From positions 1,890,058-1,954,057 of the forward strand of contig NZ_CP076718.1 in NCBI RefSeq assembly GCF_011682235.2: a DNA stretch of 64,000 bases, written 5' to 3'. The notes beneath the pieces are model-generated. The model did no database searches, had not been told where the DNA came from, and saw only the letters and a list, made by a program, of their open reading frames with translations. Positions 1-8,537 of the stretch are shown piece after piece. Within the stretch, counting starts at the first letter, position 1. Each line of letters opens with the position of its first letter. This DNA comes from Rhodocaloribacter litoris (GTDB lineage: Bacteria; Bacteroidota; Rhodothermia; Rhodothermales; ISCAR-4553). Both the position numbers and the translations under genes were made by a program.

Positions 1-1
1 G

Positions 2-649
2 CAGCTGCTGCCGCTGCTCGTGCGCGAACGCTTCCCGCTGGCGCTGAAGCTGCTCTTCTTCCACATCCCGTTCGCCCTGCGCGTCATCCCGAAGAAGTAC
101 TACCGGTACGTCTTCGGGCGGGCGCTGGTGATGCTGCTGGCCGTCGGGGTGCCGCTCGGGCTGATGGGGTGGCACCTGTGGCAGGTGCTGTCTCCCGCCG
201 CCGAGCCGGTGCAGGCCGCCCTGGCCACCGACAGCTTCATCCTCCGCCGGGTCACCGGGGCGTTGCAGACGCTGCTCTGGCCCATCCTCTCGTACTTCCT
301 CGCACGCATCGTCGCCTACCTGCAACTCGAAGAACCGCCGAGCCTGAACGCGTTCGCCCGCGAGCGCTTCGATACGTTGCCGGACTGCCGCCTCATCACC
401 TTCGGCCACACCCACAACCCGGACCAGTTCGAGCACGCGGGGCGATGGTTCTACAACACCGGTACATGGGTGCCCGTCATCGAACAGTCGAGCGCCGAGG
501 TCCGCTTCGACCGCACCTTCACGTTCCTGCATCTCCAGCATGCACACGGCCGGCTCCAGCCCGGCCGGCTCCAGCGATGGGACGACGCCGCCGGCCGCCC
601 CGCTCCCATGATCATCGTCAAAAAGAAGGGGGAGCACGAGGAGGGTTGA
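2..649 (+). CDS. metallophosphoesterase, C-terminal part (5' end outside window)
   Basis: The reading frame is open from the first bases of the window and stops at 649, so only the C-terminal ~215 residues are present. A GHTH motif followed by a tyrosine/asparagine-rich NTGTW segment is the typical C-terminal metal-binding end of calcineurin-like phosphoesterases, where the two histidines bind the dinuclear metal centre. Upstream of it lie one or two hydrophobic stretches (around window bases 120-190 and 270-330), so this family member appears membrane-associated. The catalytic N-terminal motifs (DxH, GNHD/E) must lie outside the window. The substrate cannot be told from this fragment. The next gene starts only after a 237-base regulatory gap. 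Confidence 0.72.
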   Translation, partial: QLLPLLVRERFPLALKLLFFHIPFALRVIPKKYYRYVFGRALVMLLAVGVPLGLMGWHLWQVLSPAAEPVQAALATDSFILRRVTGALQTLLWPILSYFLARIVAYLQLEEPPSLNAFARERFDTLPDCRLITFGHTHNPDQFEHAGRWFYNTGTWVPVIEQSSAEVRFDRTFTFLHLQHAHGRLQPGRLQRWDDAAGRPAPMIIVKKKGEHEEG

Positions 650-732
650 CGCCCCGGAACCCGGCCCCGCGCCCCAGGGGAGCGGAAAAAAACCGGCACC
701 TCGCTTTTAAGTTGGTCCCCTCCCTGAACCGA

Positions 733-747
733 TCCCTGTGACAGGGA
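733..747. promoter_or_regulatory. 15-bp palindrome upstream of the DUF1800/DUF1501 pair
   Basis: TCCCTGTGACAGGGA is a perfect dyad around a central G, 140 bases before the DUF1800 start. It resembles an operator for a dimeric regulator, or a short hairpin. No regulator can be named from the sequence. Confidence 0.35.
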
Positions 748-770
748 GAAGCCCACGACGCAGGCCCACA

Positions 771-801
771 TCGTCAAGATAATGACATCTTTTCTTGACG
801 A
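771..801. promoter_or_regulatory. 9-bp inverted repeat around a putative -10 element
   Basis: TCGTCAAGA (771-779) and TCTTGACGA (793-801) are perfect inverted arms with a 13-base AT-rich spacer, rare in this GC-rich DNA. GATAAT (778-783) overlaps the left arm and could be the -10 of the DUF1800 promoter. In that case the dyad would be an operator. Function is inferred only from symmetry and position. Confidence 0.4.
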
Positions 802-886
802 AATCGGCGGACATGGCAGCCGTGCCGGTTCGACCTTGGTGGGAGGGATTGGGCCGAAGGCACGAGGACCAACGCAGAGAGGAACG

Positions 887-2482
887 ATGCACCGGCGAAG
901 CTTTCTTCGCATCCCCGACCGGCCCGTCTCCGCCAACCCGCGCCGCAGGGCCGGCCTGGAGCCCTACGCCGGTCCCTGGACGCGTCGCCAGGCCCGTCAC
1001 CTGGTCCGCCGAACCGGTTTCGGCGCCATCAAACGCGAGGTCGACGGCGTCCTGGCCGACGGTAATGCCGCCACCGCCGTGGACCGGCTCGTGGCTGCCG
1101 CCCAGGCCGATCCCCTGCCCGAAGCACCGGCCTGGTACGGCCGTTCGAACACCTCCGGCATCAGCGAGATCTATGAGCTCCAGCGGGCGTGGTTCGAGGC
1201 CATGCGCACGAAAGGGCTCATCGAAAAGATGACCCTGTTCTGGCACAACCACTTCGTCACCCAGTACACGGGCATCCGCTCCAAGACCTCCCTCTCGGCG
1301 GCCCATCTCGTCTACGACTACTACACCCTGCTGCGCCGGCATGCGCTGGGCAACTTCCGCACGCTCGTCCGGAAGATCGGGCTGAACCCGGCCATGCTCG
1401 TCTACCTGGACGGGTTCGTCAACGAGCGGGGCAAGGCCAACGAGAACTACGCCCGGGAGCTGCTGGAACTGTTCACCATGGGACAGACCGGCCCGGACGG
1501 GTCGCTCAACTACACCGAGACCGACATCAAGGAAATCGCGCGGGCGCTGACCGGCTGGGTCGTCACCGGCGACCGCAGGGCGTCCTTCGACCCGGCCCGG
1601 CACGACGGCGGCCTCAAGCAGGTCTGGGGCGAGACCGGCGCCTTCGACTATGACGACGTCGTTGACCTCCTCTTCGAGAAACGCGCCCGGCAGACGGCCC
1701 ACTACGTCTGCCGCAAGCTCTACACCTACTTCGTGCAGGCGGTGCCGGACGAGGCCATCGTGGCCGGACTGGCGGAGACGTTCCTGGCACACGACTTCGA
1801 GATCGCCCCGGTAGTGAAGCAACTGCTCAAGAGCGCGCATTTCTACGAGGACGCCTTCATCGGGGCCCGCATCAAGAGCCCCGTCGAGTTCGTCATCGGC
1901 CTGTTGCGGGAAACCGAGGTGGTGCCCACGCAGGCCCTGCTCGAGAACGTCCGGGAGGTGCTGGCGCCGCTGTCGCTGGGCCAGGAGCTGTTCAACCCGC
2001 CCAACGTGGCGGGGTGGCCCGGGCTCAACCCGCCCGACGCCGGCGGCCTGCCGGGGCATTACGCCTGGCTCACCAACACCACCCTGCCCGAGCGATGGGC
2101 CTTCGCCGCCGACCTGATCTACGGCAACCTCGGGGCAGCCTACGACCCCGTCGAGCTGGCGATGAAGCTCTCGGATCCGTCCGATCCCTTCGCCCTGGCC
2201 GTGGACCTGGCCGAGACGATGATCCCCGTACCGCTGGAGCAGACCGGCATCCGCGAGGTGAGCGAGGACTTCGCCGGGATGGAGGCCCACCCGCTCCCAC
2301 CGGAGGCGCAGCAGGCCCCGGCCTACGTCCTCAACCTGACCAAGCTGCTCCTGGACGGCCTGCCCCACTACGGCTGGCCCGTCCTCACCGATCCCGGGGC
2401 GCCGCAGGCCACCGACGCCCGGACGCTGCTACGGGCCTACCTGGCCTACCTCGTCCAGCTCCCTGCCTACCAGCTTACCTGA
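887..2482 (+). CDS. DUF1800 family protein
   Basis: The 531-residue protein matches the DUF1800 family, which is of unknown function and widespread in Bacteroidota, Planctomycetes and Proteobacteria. Visible family hallmarks are an N-terminal HLVRRTGFG segment, a conserved FWHNHFVT motif near residue 115, NENYARELLELFTMG near 185, and the late NPPNVAGWPG segment. The frame is open from 782, but the ATG at 887 is preferred: it has an AGAGG Shine-Dalgarno just upstream and leaves the leader dyads outside the gene. The next gene, DUF1501, starts 17 bases downstream. The two families are almost always adjacent and probably act together on exported material (family knowledge; mechanism unknown). 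Confidence 0.88.
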   Translation: MHRRSFLRIPDRPVSANPRRRAGLEPYAGPWTRRQARHLVRRTGFGAIKREVDGVLADGNAATAVDRLVAAAQADPLPEAPAWYGRSNTSGISEIYELQRAWFEAMRTKGLIEKMTLFWHNHFVTQYTGIRSKTSLSAAHLVYDYYTLLRRHALGNFRTLVRKIGLNPAMLVYLDGFVNERGKANENYARELLELFTMGQTGPDGSLNYTETDIKEIARALTGWVVTGDRRASFDPARHDGGLKQVWGETGAFDYDDVVDLLFEKRARQTAHYVCRKLYTYFVQAVPDEAIVAGLAETFLAHDFEIAPVVKQLLKSAHFYEDAFIGARIKSPVEFVIGLLRETEVVPTQALLENVREVLAPLSLGQELFNPPNVAGWPGLNPPDAGGLPGHYAWLTNTTLPERWAFAADLIYGNLGAAYDPVELAMKLSDPSDPFALAVDLAETMIPVPLEQTGIREVSEDFAGMEAHPLPPEAQQAPAYVLNLTKLLLDGLPHYGWPVLTDPGAPQATDARTLLRAYLAYLVQLPAYQLT

Positions 2483-2499
2483 CGGAACCCGTTTCGCCC

Positions 2500-4134
2500 A
2501 TGCACGACGCCTGCTTCCATCACACCGACCGGCCGCGCCACGGTGCCTGCCTGGAGCACGGCCCGGCCCACCGGGAGGACCACGCCCGCTGGACCCGCCG
2601 GGACTTCCTCGTGCGGATGGGCCTGGCCTCCGCCGGGGTGGCCTTCTCGGTCGCCGGGCGGCCCGCCCACGCCTTCGGGCGCATGCCCCTGCTCGACCTC
2701 CTCCGCCGCCAGGAAACCGACCGCATCCTCGTGCTCATCCAGCTCAGCGGTGGCAACGACGGCCTCAACACCGTCATCCCCGTCAACAACGACGTCTATT
2801 ACCAGCAGCGGCCCACCATCGCCATCCCGAAGAGCCAGGCCCTTCGCCTCGACGACGAGTCCGGCCTGCACCCGGCCATGCAGGCGCTGCAACCCCTGTG
2901 GGACGACGGGCGCATGGCCGTCGTGCACAACACCGGTTACGCGAACCAGACCCGCTCCCACTTCGAGGGCACCGTCAACTGGGCCACGGCCCGAGACCAG
3001 GGGGACAGCGAGAGCACCGGATGGCTCGGCCGTTACCTCACCGAGACCTTCTTCGAAGACGGGTTCACGCCGCTGGAATACCCGCTGGCGGTGCGCATCG
3101 GCGGGCCGGCCACCCTCTTCCAGAGCCCCTTCGGCGGGCTGAGCGTCACCTTCGGCGACGCCGCCCAGTTCCAGCGCTTCCTCGAACAGGGCGGCTTCTA
3201 CGACACGGCCGGCGTGCCGGCCACGGCCTACGGCACCGCCCTGGCCTTCGTGCGCGACGTCACGAACGCCTCCTTCCGCTACGTGGCCGCCGTGCAGGAC
3301 GCCGCCGCCGCCGGGTCCAACCTGGCCGGCTACCCCAACGCCGGCCTCGCCGCCAACCTGGCCGTGGTGGCACGCATGCTGCGCGGGGGCCTGCCCACGC
3401 CGCTCTACACCGTCTCCCTCGGCGGCTTCGACACCCACTCCGGGCAGGGAGGAACCACCGGCCCGCATGCCGCCCGCCTGGGCGACCTGGCCGGCGCCGT
3501 GGCCGCCTTCTTCGAAGACCTGGCCGCCGACGGACTCGACCGCCGCGTCGTCGTGATGACCTTCTCCGAGTTCGGGCGAACCCTGCGGGAGAACGGCTCC
3601 GGCGGCACCGACCACGGCGCCGGTGCCCCCATGCTCCTCTTCGGCCGAGGCCTCGACGGCGGCCTCTACGGCACCCCCTCCGACCTGCAGGACCTCTACG
3701 GGGGCGACCCCCGCTTCACCACCGACTACCGCGCCGTCTACGCCACCCTCCTCGAAGACTGGTTCGGCCTTCCCCCCGCCGAGGTCGATGCCGTGCTCGG
3801 TCGCTCCTTCGACCGCCTCGCCTTCGTTGGGGACAAGACCGCCGTCGCCACGCCTCCCCCCGAAGCGCCCGCCGGCTTCACGCTCGAACCGAACTATCCG
3901 AACCCGTTCAGGCAGACCACCGAGATCGCGTTCTCGCTACGCACCGCCGGCCCGGTCCGGCTCCAGGTATTCGACGCACAGGGCCGCCACCTCCGCACCC
4001 TGGCGGCGGACGTCCGGCCCGCCGGCCGCCACCGCCTCACGTTCGACGCCGCCGGTCTGGCCTCCGGCACCTACCTCTATCGCCTCGAAACGCCGGACGG
4101 CACCCGCACCCGCCGGATGACCCTGATTCGCTAA
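2500..4134 (+). CDS. DUF1501 protein with Tat-type signal and T9SS-type sorting domain
   Basis: The 544-residue protein begins with a twin-arginine signal (TRRDFLVRMG, about residues 27-36) followed by a hydrophobic stretch, so it is probably exported folded. The body is DUF1501, a family related to the alkaline phosphatase/sulfatase fold: LSGGNDGLNTV near residue 83, a GGFDTHSGQ motif, and TFSEFGRT with TDHGAG near 350-370. The last ~75 residues are a type A sorting domain starting NYPNPF, which would route it through the type IX system to the surface. A Tat-like start combined with a T9SS-style end is unusual, because T9SS cargo normally uses Sec. The ATG at 2500 is in frame with the DUF1800 neighbour spacing and is the likely start. 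Confidence 0.86.
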   Translation: MHDACFHHTDRPRHGACLEHGPAHREDHARWTRRDFLVRMGLASAGVAFSVAGRPAHAFGRMPLLDLLRRQETDRILVLIQLSGGNDGLNTVIPVNNDVYYQQRPTIAIPKSQALRLDDESGLHPAMQALQPLWDDGRMAVVHNTGYANQTRSHFEGTVNWATARDQGDSESTGWLGRYLTETFFEDGFTPLEYPLAVRIGGPATLFQSPFGGLSVTFGDAAQFQRFLEQGGFYDTAGVPATAYGTALAFVRDVTNASFRYVAAVQDAAAAGSNLAGYPNAGLAANLAVVARMLRGGLPTPLYTVSLGGFDTHSGQGGTTGPHAARLGDLAGAVAAFFEDLAADGLDRRVVVMTFSEFGRTLRENGSGGTDHGAGAPMLLFGRGLDGGLYGTPSDLQDLYGGDPRFTTDYRAVYATLLEDWFGLPPAEVDAVLGRSFDRLAFVGDKTAVATPPPEAPAGFTLEPNYPNPFRQTTEIAFSLRTAGPVRLQVFDAQGRHLRTLAADVRPAGRHRLTFDAAGLASGTYLYRLETPDGTRTRRMTLIR

Positions 4135-4153
4135 AGACGGAGTGATCATGCCA

Positions 4154-4268
4154 TCCAGACAAAAATAGCTCGCCGCCGAAGGGGGGCCGGGGGTGTCGGT
4201 AAGCACATCTCTCAACAGGCCCGATGCGGCACCTACCGCGCCTCCCTTCGGCGGCGAGCCTTTTGTCG
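4154..4268. repeat. long inverted repeat / large stem-loop between genes
   Basis: GCTCGCCGCCGAAGGG (4168-4183) is perfectly complementary to CCCTTCGGCGGCGAGC (4244-4259). Outside the arms, GACAAAA (4158-4164) mirrors TTTTGTC (4261-4267). The loop is about 60 bases. The right arm followed by CTTTTG could make it a terminator for the DUF1501 gene, but the loop is far larger than usual. A small non-autonomous mobile element or a structured RNA is the alternative. No second copy was noticed in the window and no target duplication is visible. Confidence 0.55.
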
Positions 4269-4326
4269 CCACACCTGCCAGATTGGACGGAAGCCTTATC
4301 TCGTTTCAGCTTATCGACCTGCAACC

Positions 4327-5397
4327 ATGATTCGTACCCGTTTGCCGTTCCGGATGAAGTCGCAGATCCCGCACCGCAGGTCGGGGTGGCTGCCGGCCGG
4401 CTGGATGATGGTCCTGCTCGCAACCCTGGCAGCCGGCTGTGACCTTTTCGAAGGGGACGACACCACGGCCCCGGCCGACCGCCGTTACCCCGTCCGCCTG
4501 GACGAAGCCTGGGGCTATATCAGCGCCACCGGGCGCATGGCCATCGTGCCCCGGTATGAAGCGGCCATGCCCTTTGCGGAAGGGCTGGGCGCCGTGCAGC
4601 TTGGCGGCCTCTGGGGCTACGTCGATGCCGCCGGCACGCTGAAGATCCCCCCGGTCTACCGCGTGGCGACCCCCTTCGCCGAAGGCCTGGCCGCCGTGCG
4701 CGGCGACGCCGGCTACGGCTTCATCGACCGGAACGGAGACGTCGTGATCGACCCCCAGTTCGAACTCGCCCGCCCCTTCGCCGAAGGCCGCGCCGCCGTG
4801 CGCCTCGGCGGCCTCTGGGGCTACGTCGATGCCGCCGGCACCCTGGTGATCGAGCCCCGCTTCAGCGACGCCCGCCCCTTCGCCGAAGGCCTGGCCGCCG
4901 TCGAGAGCACCGACGGCTGGATCTACATCGACCGAGACGGAGGCATCGCCATCGACCCGCCCTTCACCATCGAGGCGGCCGGCGACTTTGCCGGCGGCCT
5001 GGCCCCCTTCGCCACGAGCGACGGCTGGGGCTACCTCGACCGCCGGGGCAACCCGGTGATCGCCCCCCGCTTCGAAGCCGCCGGCCCGTTCGCCGAGGGC
5101 CTGGCCCCGGTGGCCCAGAACGGGCGATACGGCTACATCGACCGCACCGGCCGGCTGGTTGTGCCACCCCAGTTCCGGGACGCCCGGCCGTTCGCCGAGG
5201 GCCTGGCTGCCGTGCGCCTGAACAACCGCTGGACGTTCCTGAGCAAAACCAGCCTCCGGATCGCCATGGAACGTCACTTCATGCTGGCCGAGCCTTTCCG
5301 CGACGGCCTGGCCCGCGTTTTCACCGGACGCGAAGACGACCCGGAGATCGGCTACATCGACCGGCAGGGCGCGTACGTCTGGTATCCCACACGCTGA
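4327..5397 (+). CDS. WG-repeat lipoprotein
   Basis: The 356-residue protein has a lipoprotein signal with lipobox LAAGC (Cys about residue 38), so it should be anchored to a membrane after the Sec pathway. The mature part consists of about nine WG repeats of ~33 residues, each containing W/YGYI-D-R/G, a VI-P-F core and PFAEGLAAV. WG repeats form beta-rich, probably protein-binding surfaces, and no enzymatic residues are visible. ATG 4327 gives a long n-region; the ATG at 4354 is an alternative start. A paralogue with the same design follows 49 bases downstream, indicating tandem duplication. The repeat period of about 99 bases is also visible in the DNA. Confidence 0.8.
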   Translation: MIRTRLPFRMKSQIPHRRSGWLPAGWMMVLLATLAAGCDLFEGDDTTAPADRRYPVRLDEAWGYISATGRMAIVPRYEAAMPFAEGLGAVQLGGLWGYVDAAGTLKIPPVYRVATPFAEGLAAVRGDAGYGFIDRNGDVVIDPQFELARPFAEGRAAVRLGGLWGYVDAAGTLVIEPRFSDARPFAEGLAAVESTDGWIYIDRDGGIAIDPPFTIEAAGDFAGGLAPFATSDGWGYLDRRGNPVIAPRFEAAGPFAEGLAPVAQNGRYGYIDRTGRLVVPPQFRDARPFAEGLAAVRLNNRWTFLSKTSLRIAMERHFMLAEPFRDGLARVFTGREDDPEIGYIDRQGAYVWYPTR

Positions 5398-5446
5398 GAC
5401 CCGCCTCCCCCTCAAAAGCGAATATCCGAAACGCACCGTTCGAGGC

Positions 5447-6472
5447 ATGAAACGACTGGTACCCTATGGCCTGGCTCTCCTCCTGCTCCCGGCCGCGGCC
5501 GGCTGCGACTTTCTCAACGGCAAGGACGAATCCCTGACCGACGGGCTGTTCCCCGTCCTGCTCGACGGGGAATGGGGCTACATCGACGCGACGGGACGCA
5601 TGGTCATCGAGCCTACGTTCCGCCAGGCCGAACCGTTCGCCGAAGACGTGGCCCTGGTGCGCACCTACAGCGGCTTCGGCTTCATCGACCGCGGAGGCAC
5701 CTTCGTGATCGAGCCGCGCTTCGAAGAGGCCCGCAGCTTCTCCGACGGGCGGGCCGCCGTGCGCATGGACGGCCGCTGGGGCTACATCGACCACCGCGGG
5801 GCCTTCGTCATCAACCCGCAGTTCACCGCCGCCCATCCGTTCGCCGAAGGCCGGGCCTTCGTCCGTACCCTCGACTACGACTGGGCCTACATCGACCGGG
5901 ACGGGCAGGTCGTCCGTCACGAGACCACGCCCGACCTGGACGAGGTCGAGACGCCCGGCTTTTCCAACGGCCTGGCCCTCGTCCGCGACGACGGCGCCTA
6001 CGGCTACATCGACCGGTCCGGGCGGCTCGTCATCCCGCTGCAGTATGCCGCCGCCCACCCCTTCTCCGACGGGCGGGCCGCCGTCAAGATCAGCGATCGC
6101 TGGGGCTACATCGACACGAAACAGGGCACGGCCATCAGCCCGCAGTTCATCAGCGCCGCCGGCTTCGCCGACGACCGGGCCCCGGTGCGCAAGGACGGCA
6201 ACCAGTGGGGGTACATCGACGCCCGCGGCACCCTCGTCATCCCCGCCCAGTTCGACGAGGCCCGCCCCTTCTCGGAGGGCCGGGCCGCCGTCATGGTCGA
6301 CGACCGGTGGGGCTTCATCGACCCGGCGGGTAACTTCATCGTCGAGCCCCGGTTCGACGAGGTGTGGCCCTTCCGGGGCGGTGCCGCCCGCGTCCGCCTC
6401 GACACCGGCGAGCGCCGGAAATACGGCTATATCGACCGCCAGGGTAACTACCTCTGGTATCCGACGGACTGA
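5447..6472 (+). CDS. WG-repeat lipoprotein, paralogue of the upstream gene
   Basis: This 341-residue protein has the same layout as its upstream neighbour: a short signal peptide with lipobox AAAGC (Cys about 23), then eight to nine WG repeats (WGYIDATGRMVIEP-type) and a closing GYIDRQGNYLWYPTD that parallels the neighbour's end. It probably sits at a membrane surface as a binding protein; ligand unknown. The short gap suggests co-transcription with the first copy. It is convergent with trmH, and the 168-base gap between them holds nothing I recognise. Confidence 0.8.
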   Translation: MKRLVPYGLALLLLPAAAGCDFLNGKDESLTDGLFPVLLDGEWGYIDATGRMVIEPTFRQAEPFAEDVALVRTYSGFGFIDRGGTFVIEPRFEEARSFSDGRAAVRMDGRWGYIDHRGAFVINPQFTAAHPFAEGRAFVRTLDYDWAYIDRDGQVVRHETTPDLDEVETPGFSNGLALVRDDGAYGYIDRSGRLVIPLQYAAAHPFSDGRAAVKISDRWGYIDTKQGTAISPQFISAAGFADDRAPVRKDGNQWGYIDARGTLVIPAQFDEARPFSEGRAAVMVDDRWGFIDPAGNFIVEPRFDEVWPFRGGAARVRLDTGERRKYGYIDRQGNYLWYPTD

Positions 6473-6640
6473 CCGGTACCGGAGCGCGGTGGTCCGCGAC
6501 GAAGGGGACGCGACGGGGGGAACGACCGCCGCGCTCGCCGGGCCGGTCACGCTGAAGGGCCTGCAGGCGGTAGAGCTTCATGGCGTGCGGGTAGTCTCGA
6601 TTGACGCCCGTACGTGCGTCCCCGCCCGGGGCTCCCTTTT

Positions 6641-7408
6641 TCACGGCCCCGGGTTGCCGGCCAGGGCCTGCCGCAGCAGCGCGCGGGCGTGGCGCACGGA
6701 GCGGGCATAGAACCGGGCACGGAGGCGAGCCCGTTCTTCCGCCGTGAGGTCGCCATGGTAGCCCTGCCGCGCCAGGCGATCGCGGTAGGCGTGGTAGAGG
6801 CTGACAGCGGCCGCCACCGAGATGTTGAAGCTCTCGACGAAGCCCGGCGTGGGGATGATGCACCGGCGGTCCGCCAGCGCCAGCAGTTCTTCCGAGACGC
6901 CGTCGCGCTCGTTGCCGAAGACGAGCGCCGTCCGCTGCGTGAAGTCGAAGGCGTCGATGGGCAGGGCGGTGTCGTCCAGGTGGGTGGCCACGACGGCGTA
7001 ACCGGCGGCCTTCAGGTAGGCGACGGCGTCGGCGGGCGTGCGCCAGGTGTGCACGTCCAGCCACTTGTCGGCCCCCTGCGTGGTGCGCTTCGACGTCTTG
7101 AACCGCTCCGGCCCGGTAATGATGTGGAACGCCTGGTAGCCGAGGGCCTCGGCGCTGCGCATGACGGCGCTCACGTTGCCCGTATCCACGAGGCCCTCCA
7201 CGACCGGCACCACCGTGTAGGTGCGCCCGTCGAGGACGGCCTCGATGCGGGCGGCCCGTTCATCGGTCAGATAGGGCCGCAGGATCGCCACCACCGCCTC
7301 GGGGGCGAGGCGCCGCCCGTCGATCACCAGCGGGTCCGTCCGCGGCAGGCCCTTTGCCAGCAACGCGGCCATCTCACGGGCCGCCTCCTGCTCCTGTCGT
7401 GTTGCCAT
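6641..7408 (-). CDS. trmH: TrmH-type RNA 2'-O-methyltransferase (SPOUT)
   Basis: This enzyme transfers a methyl group from SAM to a ribose 2'-OH, most likely Gm18 of tRNA. The three SPOUT motifs are visible: NVSAVMRSAEALG (motif 1), VFGNERDGVSEE (motif 2) and VESFNISVAAAVSLYH (motif 3). The segment KRTTQGADKWLDVH and the C-terminal LTAEERARLRARFYARS are typical of TrmH rather than of RlmB. The frame is open to 7471 (GTG), but the ATG at 7408 lies 30 bases below a good promoter and gives 255 residues, close to TrmH size, so I chose it. The specificity (tRNA versus rRNA) is an inference from family likeness. Confidence 0.82.
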   Translation of the reverse strand: MATRQEQEAAREMAALLAKGLPRTDPLVIDGRRLAPEAVVAILRPYLTDERAARIEAVLDGRTYTVVPVVEGLVDTGNVSAVMRSAEALGYQAFHIITGPERFKTSKRTTQGADKWLDVHTWRTPADAVAYLKAAGYAVVATHLDDTALPIDAFDFTQRTALVFGNERDGVSEELLALADRRCIIPTPGFVESFNISVAAAVSLYHAYRDRLARQGYHGDLTAEERARLRARFYARSVRHARALLRQALAGNPGP

Positions 7409-7444
7409 TCGATCACGTTTTGCCGCTCTGTCGTCGTCGCGTCC

Positions 7445-7473
7445 AGTATATGCCCGGGCCGCCCTTGACACAA
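7445..7473 (-). promoter_or_regulatory. sigma70-type promoter of trmH
   Basis: Read on the minus strand, TTGTGT (7473-7468) and TATACT (7450-7445) are separated by 17 bases. The expected transcript start is about 30 bases before the ATG at 7408. The same TATACT box occurs in the TRAP binding-protein promoter at 9297. Confidence 0.5.
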
Positions 7474-7586
7474 ACCCTGCCAGGCCCGATCATGCCTTCG
7501 GCGCCCACGGTATCCTTGTCGTTCAGTGCTCGTCTCCGCCTGCGGCGCCTGTCGCCATTTTTCTCGCACGTCAACCCCTATGTGCC

Positions 7587-8432
7587 ATGTTTTCCTGCTT
7601 GCTTCATCGCCGCCTCCTCGCGCTGTTGTCCCTTTGCCTGTTCGCGGGTGCCGCCCGCGCCCAGTCCGCCGATGACATCCTCCGGCAGATGGTCGAAGCC
7701 TACGAGGCCCGTATGGCCGGCATCGACGACTACACGGTCGTCACCGAACAGTTCACCACCTACTACAAAAAAGTCGAGCGCGACGGCCGGCGCTCCTACG
7801 ACGCCTACACCGAGTTCAACGTCGAAGGCCTGCCCGCGATGGGTGCGCTGAACGAGGACGATCCCATGATGAACGACCCGCGCGTGTTCCTGGCGAACAT
7901 GGCAGGCTACGGCGAACACGTGGGGCAGGCGGCGATCGACGGGCGCCCCGTGCATCACCTGCGCTTCGAGGAGTTCCCGCCGGATGCCCTGCACGCCGAC
8001 CCCGCCACCACCCCCAAACGCCTCGACCTGTACGTGGATGCCGAACATCTGGTGCCGGTGAAGATGCACATGTGGATGGAACACCGGCAGGACGGAGCCC
8101 CGCGCGAGGTGGAAGCCGAAATGCGCTTCGAGGACTACCGGGAAACGAAAGGCCTGCTCCACCCCTTCCGCACGACCATGCGCCTCTCGGGCCTGCAGGC
8201 CGACATCTCCGAGAAAGAGCTGGCCGAGGCCCGGAAGGGCATGGCGGAACTGGAAAAACAGCTGGCCGGGATGCCCGAAGCCCAGGCCGACAGGATGCGG
8301 AAGATGCTCGAACCCCAGCTGAAAAAGCTCGAGGAGATCCTCGAAAGCGGCACCCTGACGATGACGTTCGTCGTCCGGGAGTTGAAGGTGAACACCGGCG
8401 TGCCCGGGCAACACTTCCAAAAACGGAACTGA
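7587..8432 (+). CDS. secreted LolA/LppX-like outer-membrane-associated protein
   Basis: The 281-residue protein has a clear Sec signal peptide ending ARAQ (cleavage about residue 26). It continues with SADDILRQMVEAYEARMAGIDDYTV, which resembles the start of outer-membrane lipoprotein-sorting (LolA-like) folds. Further strands follow (RLDLYVDAEHLVPVKMHMW, EAEMRFEDYRETKGLLHPFR), typical of the half-barrel that carries lipid. A charged helical segment near residues 210-255 (EKELAEARKGMAELEKQL) may be a coiled coil and is not part of classical LolA. The substrate is unknown. A terminator follows the gene. It is divergent from trmH. Confidence 0.6.
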   Translation: MFSCLLHRRLLALLSLCLFAGAARAQSADDILRQMVEAYEARMAGIDDYTVVTEQFTTYYKKVERDGRRSYDAYTEFNVEGLPAMGALNEDDPMMNDPRVFLANMAGYGEHVGQAAIDGRPVHHLRFEEFPPDALHADPATTPKRLDLYVDAEHLVPVKMHMWMEHRQDGAPREVEAEMRFEDYRETKGLLHPFRTTMRLSGLQADISEKELAEARKGMAELEKQLAGMPEAQADRMRKMLEPQLKKLEEILESGTLTMTFVVRELKVNTGVPGQHFQKRN

Positions 8433-8465
8433 GCGCGAACCATTGTCCGTCTCGGCCATACAGAG

Positions 8466-8512
8466 AGGCGTCTTTCCGGGCCACCGGCTTTCCGGGAAGG
8501 CGCCTTATCGTT
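8466..8512 (+). terminator. intrinsic terminator after the LolA-like gene
   Basis: AGGCGTCTTTCCGG (8466-8479) pairs with CCGGGAAGGCGCCT (8492-8505) through 14 pairs including two G-U, followed by TATCGTTT. It separates the LolA-like gene from the SDR gene. Confidence 0.6.
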
Positions 8513-8537
8513 TCGTTCAACCCTGTGCCTGAACCCT

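Noticed and set aside
6473-6640. Possible small gene between the WG protein and trmH
   Set aside because: A minus-strand MKLYRLQALQRDRP start is visible, but it only continues as an antisense, low-complexity frame without a ribosome-binding site.
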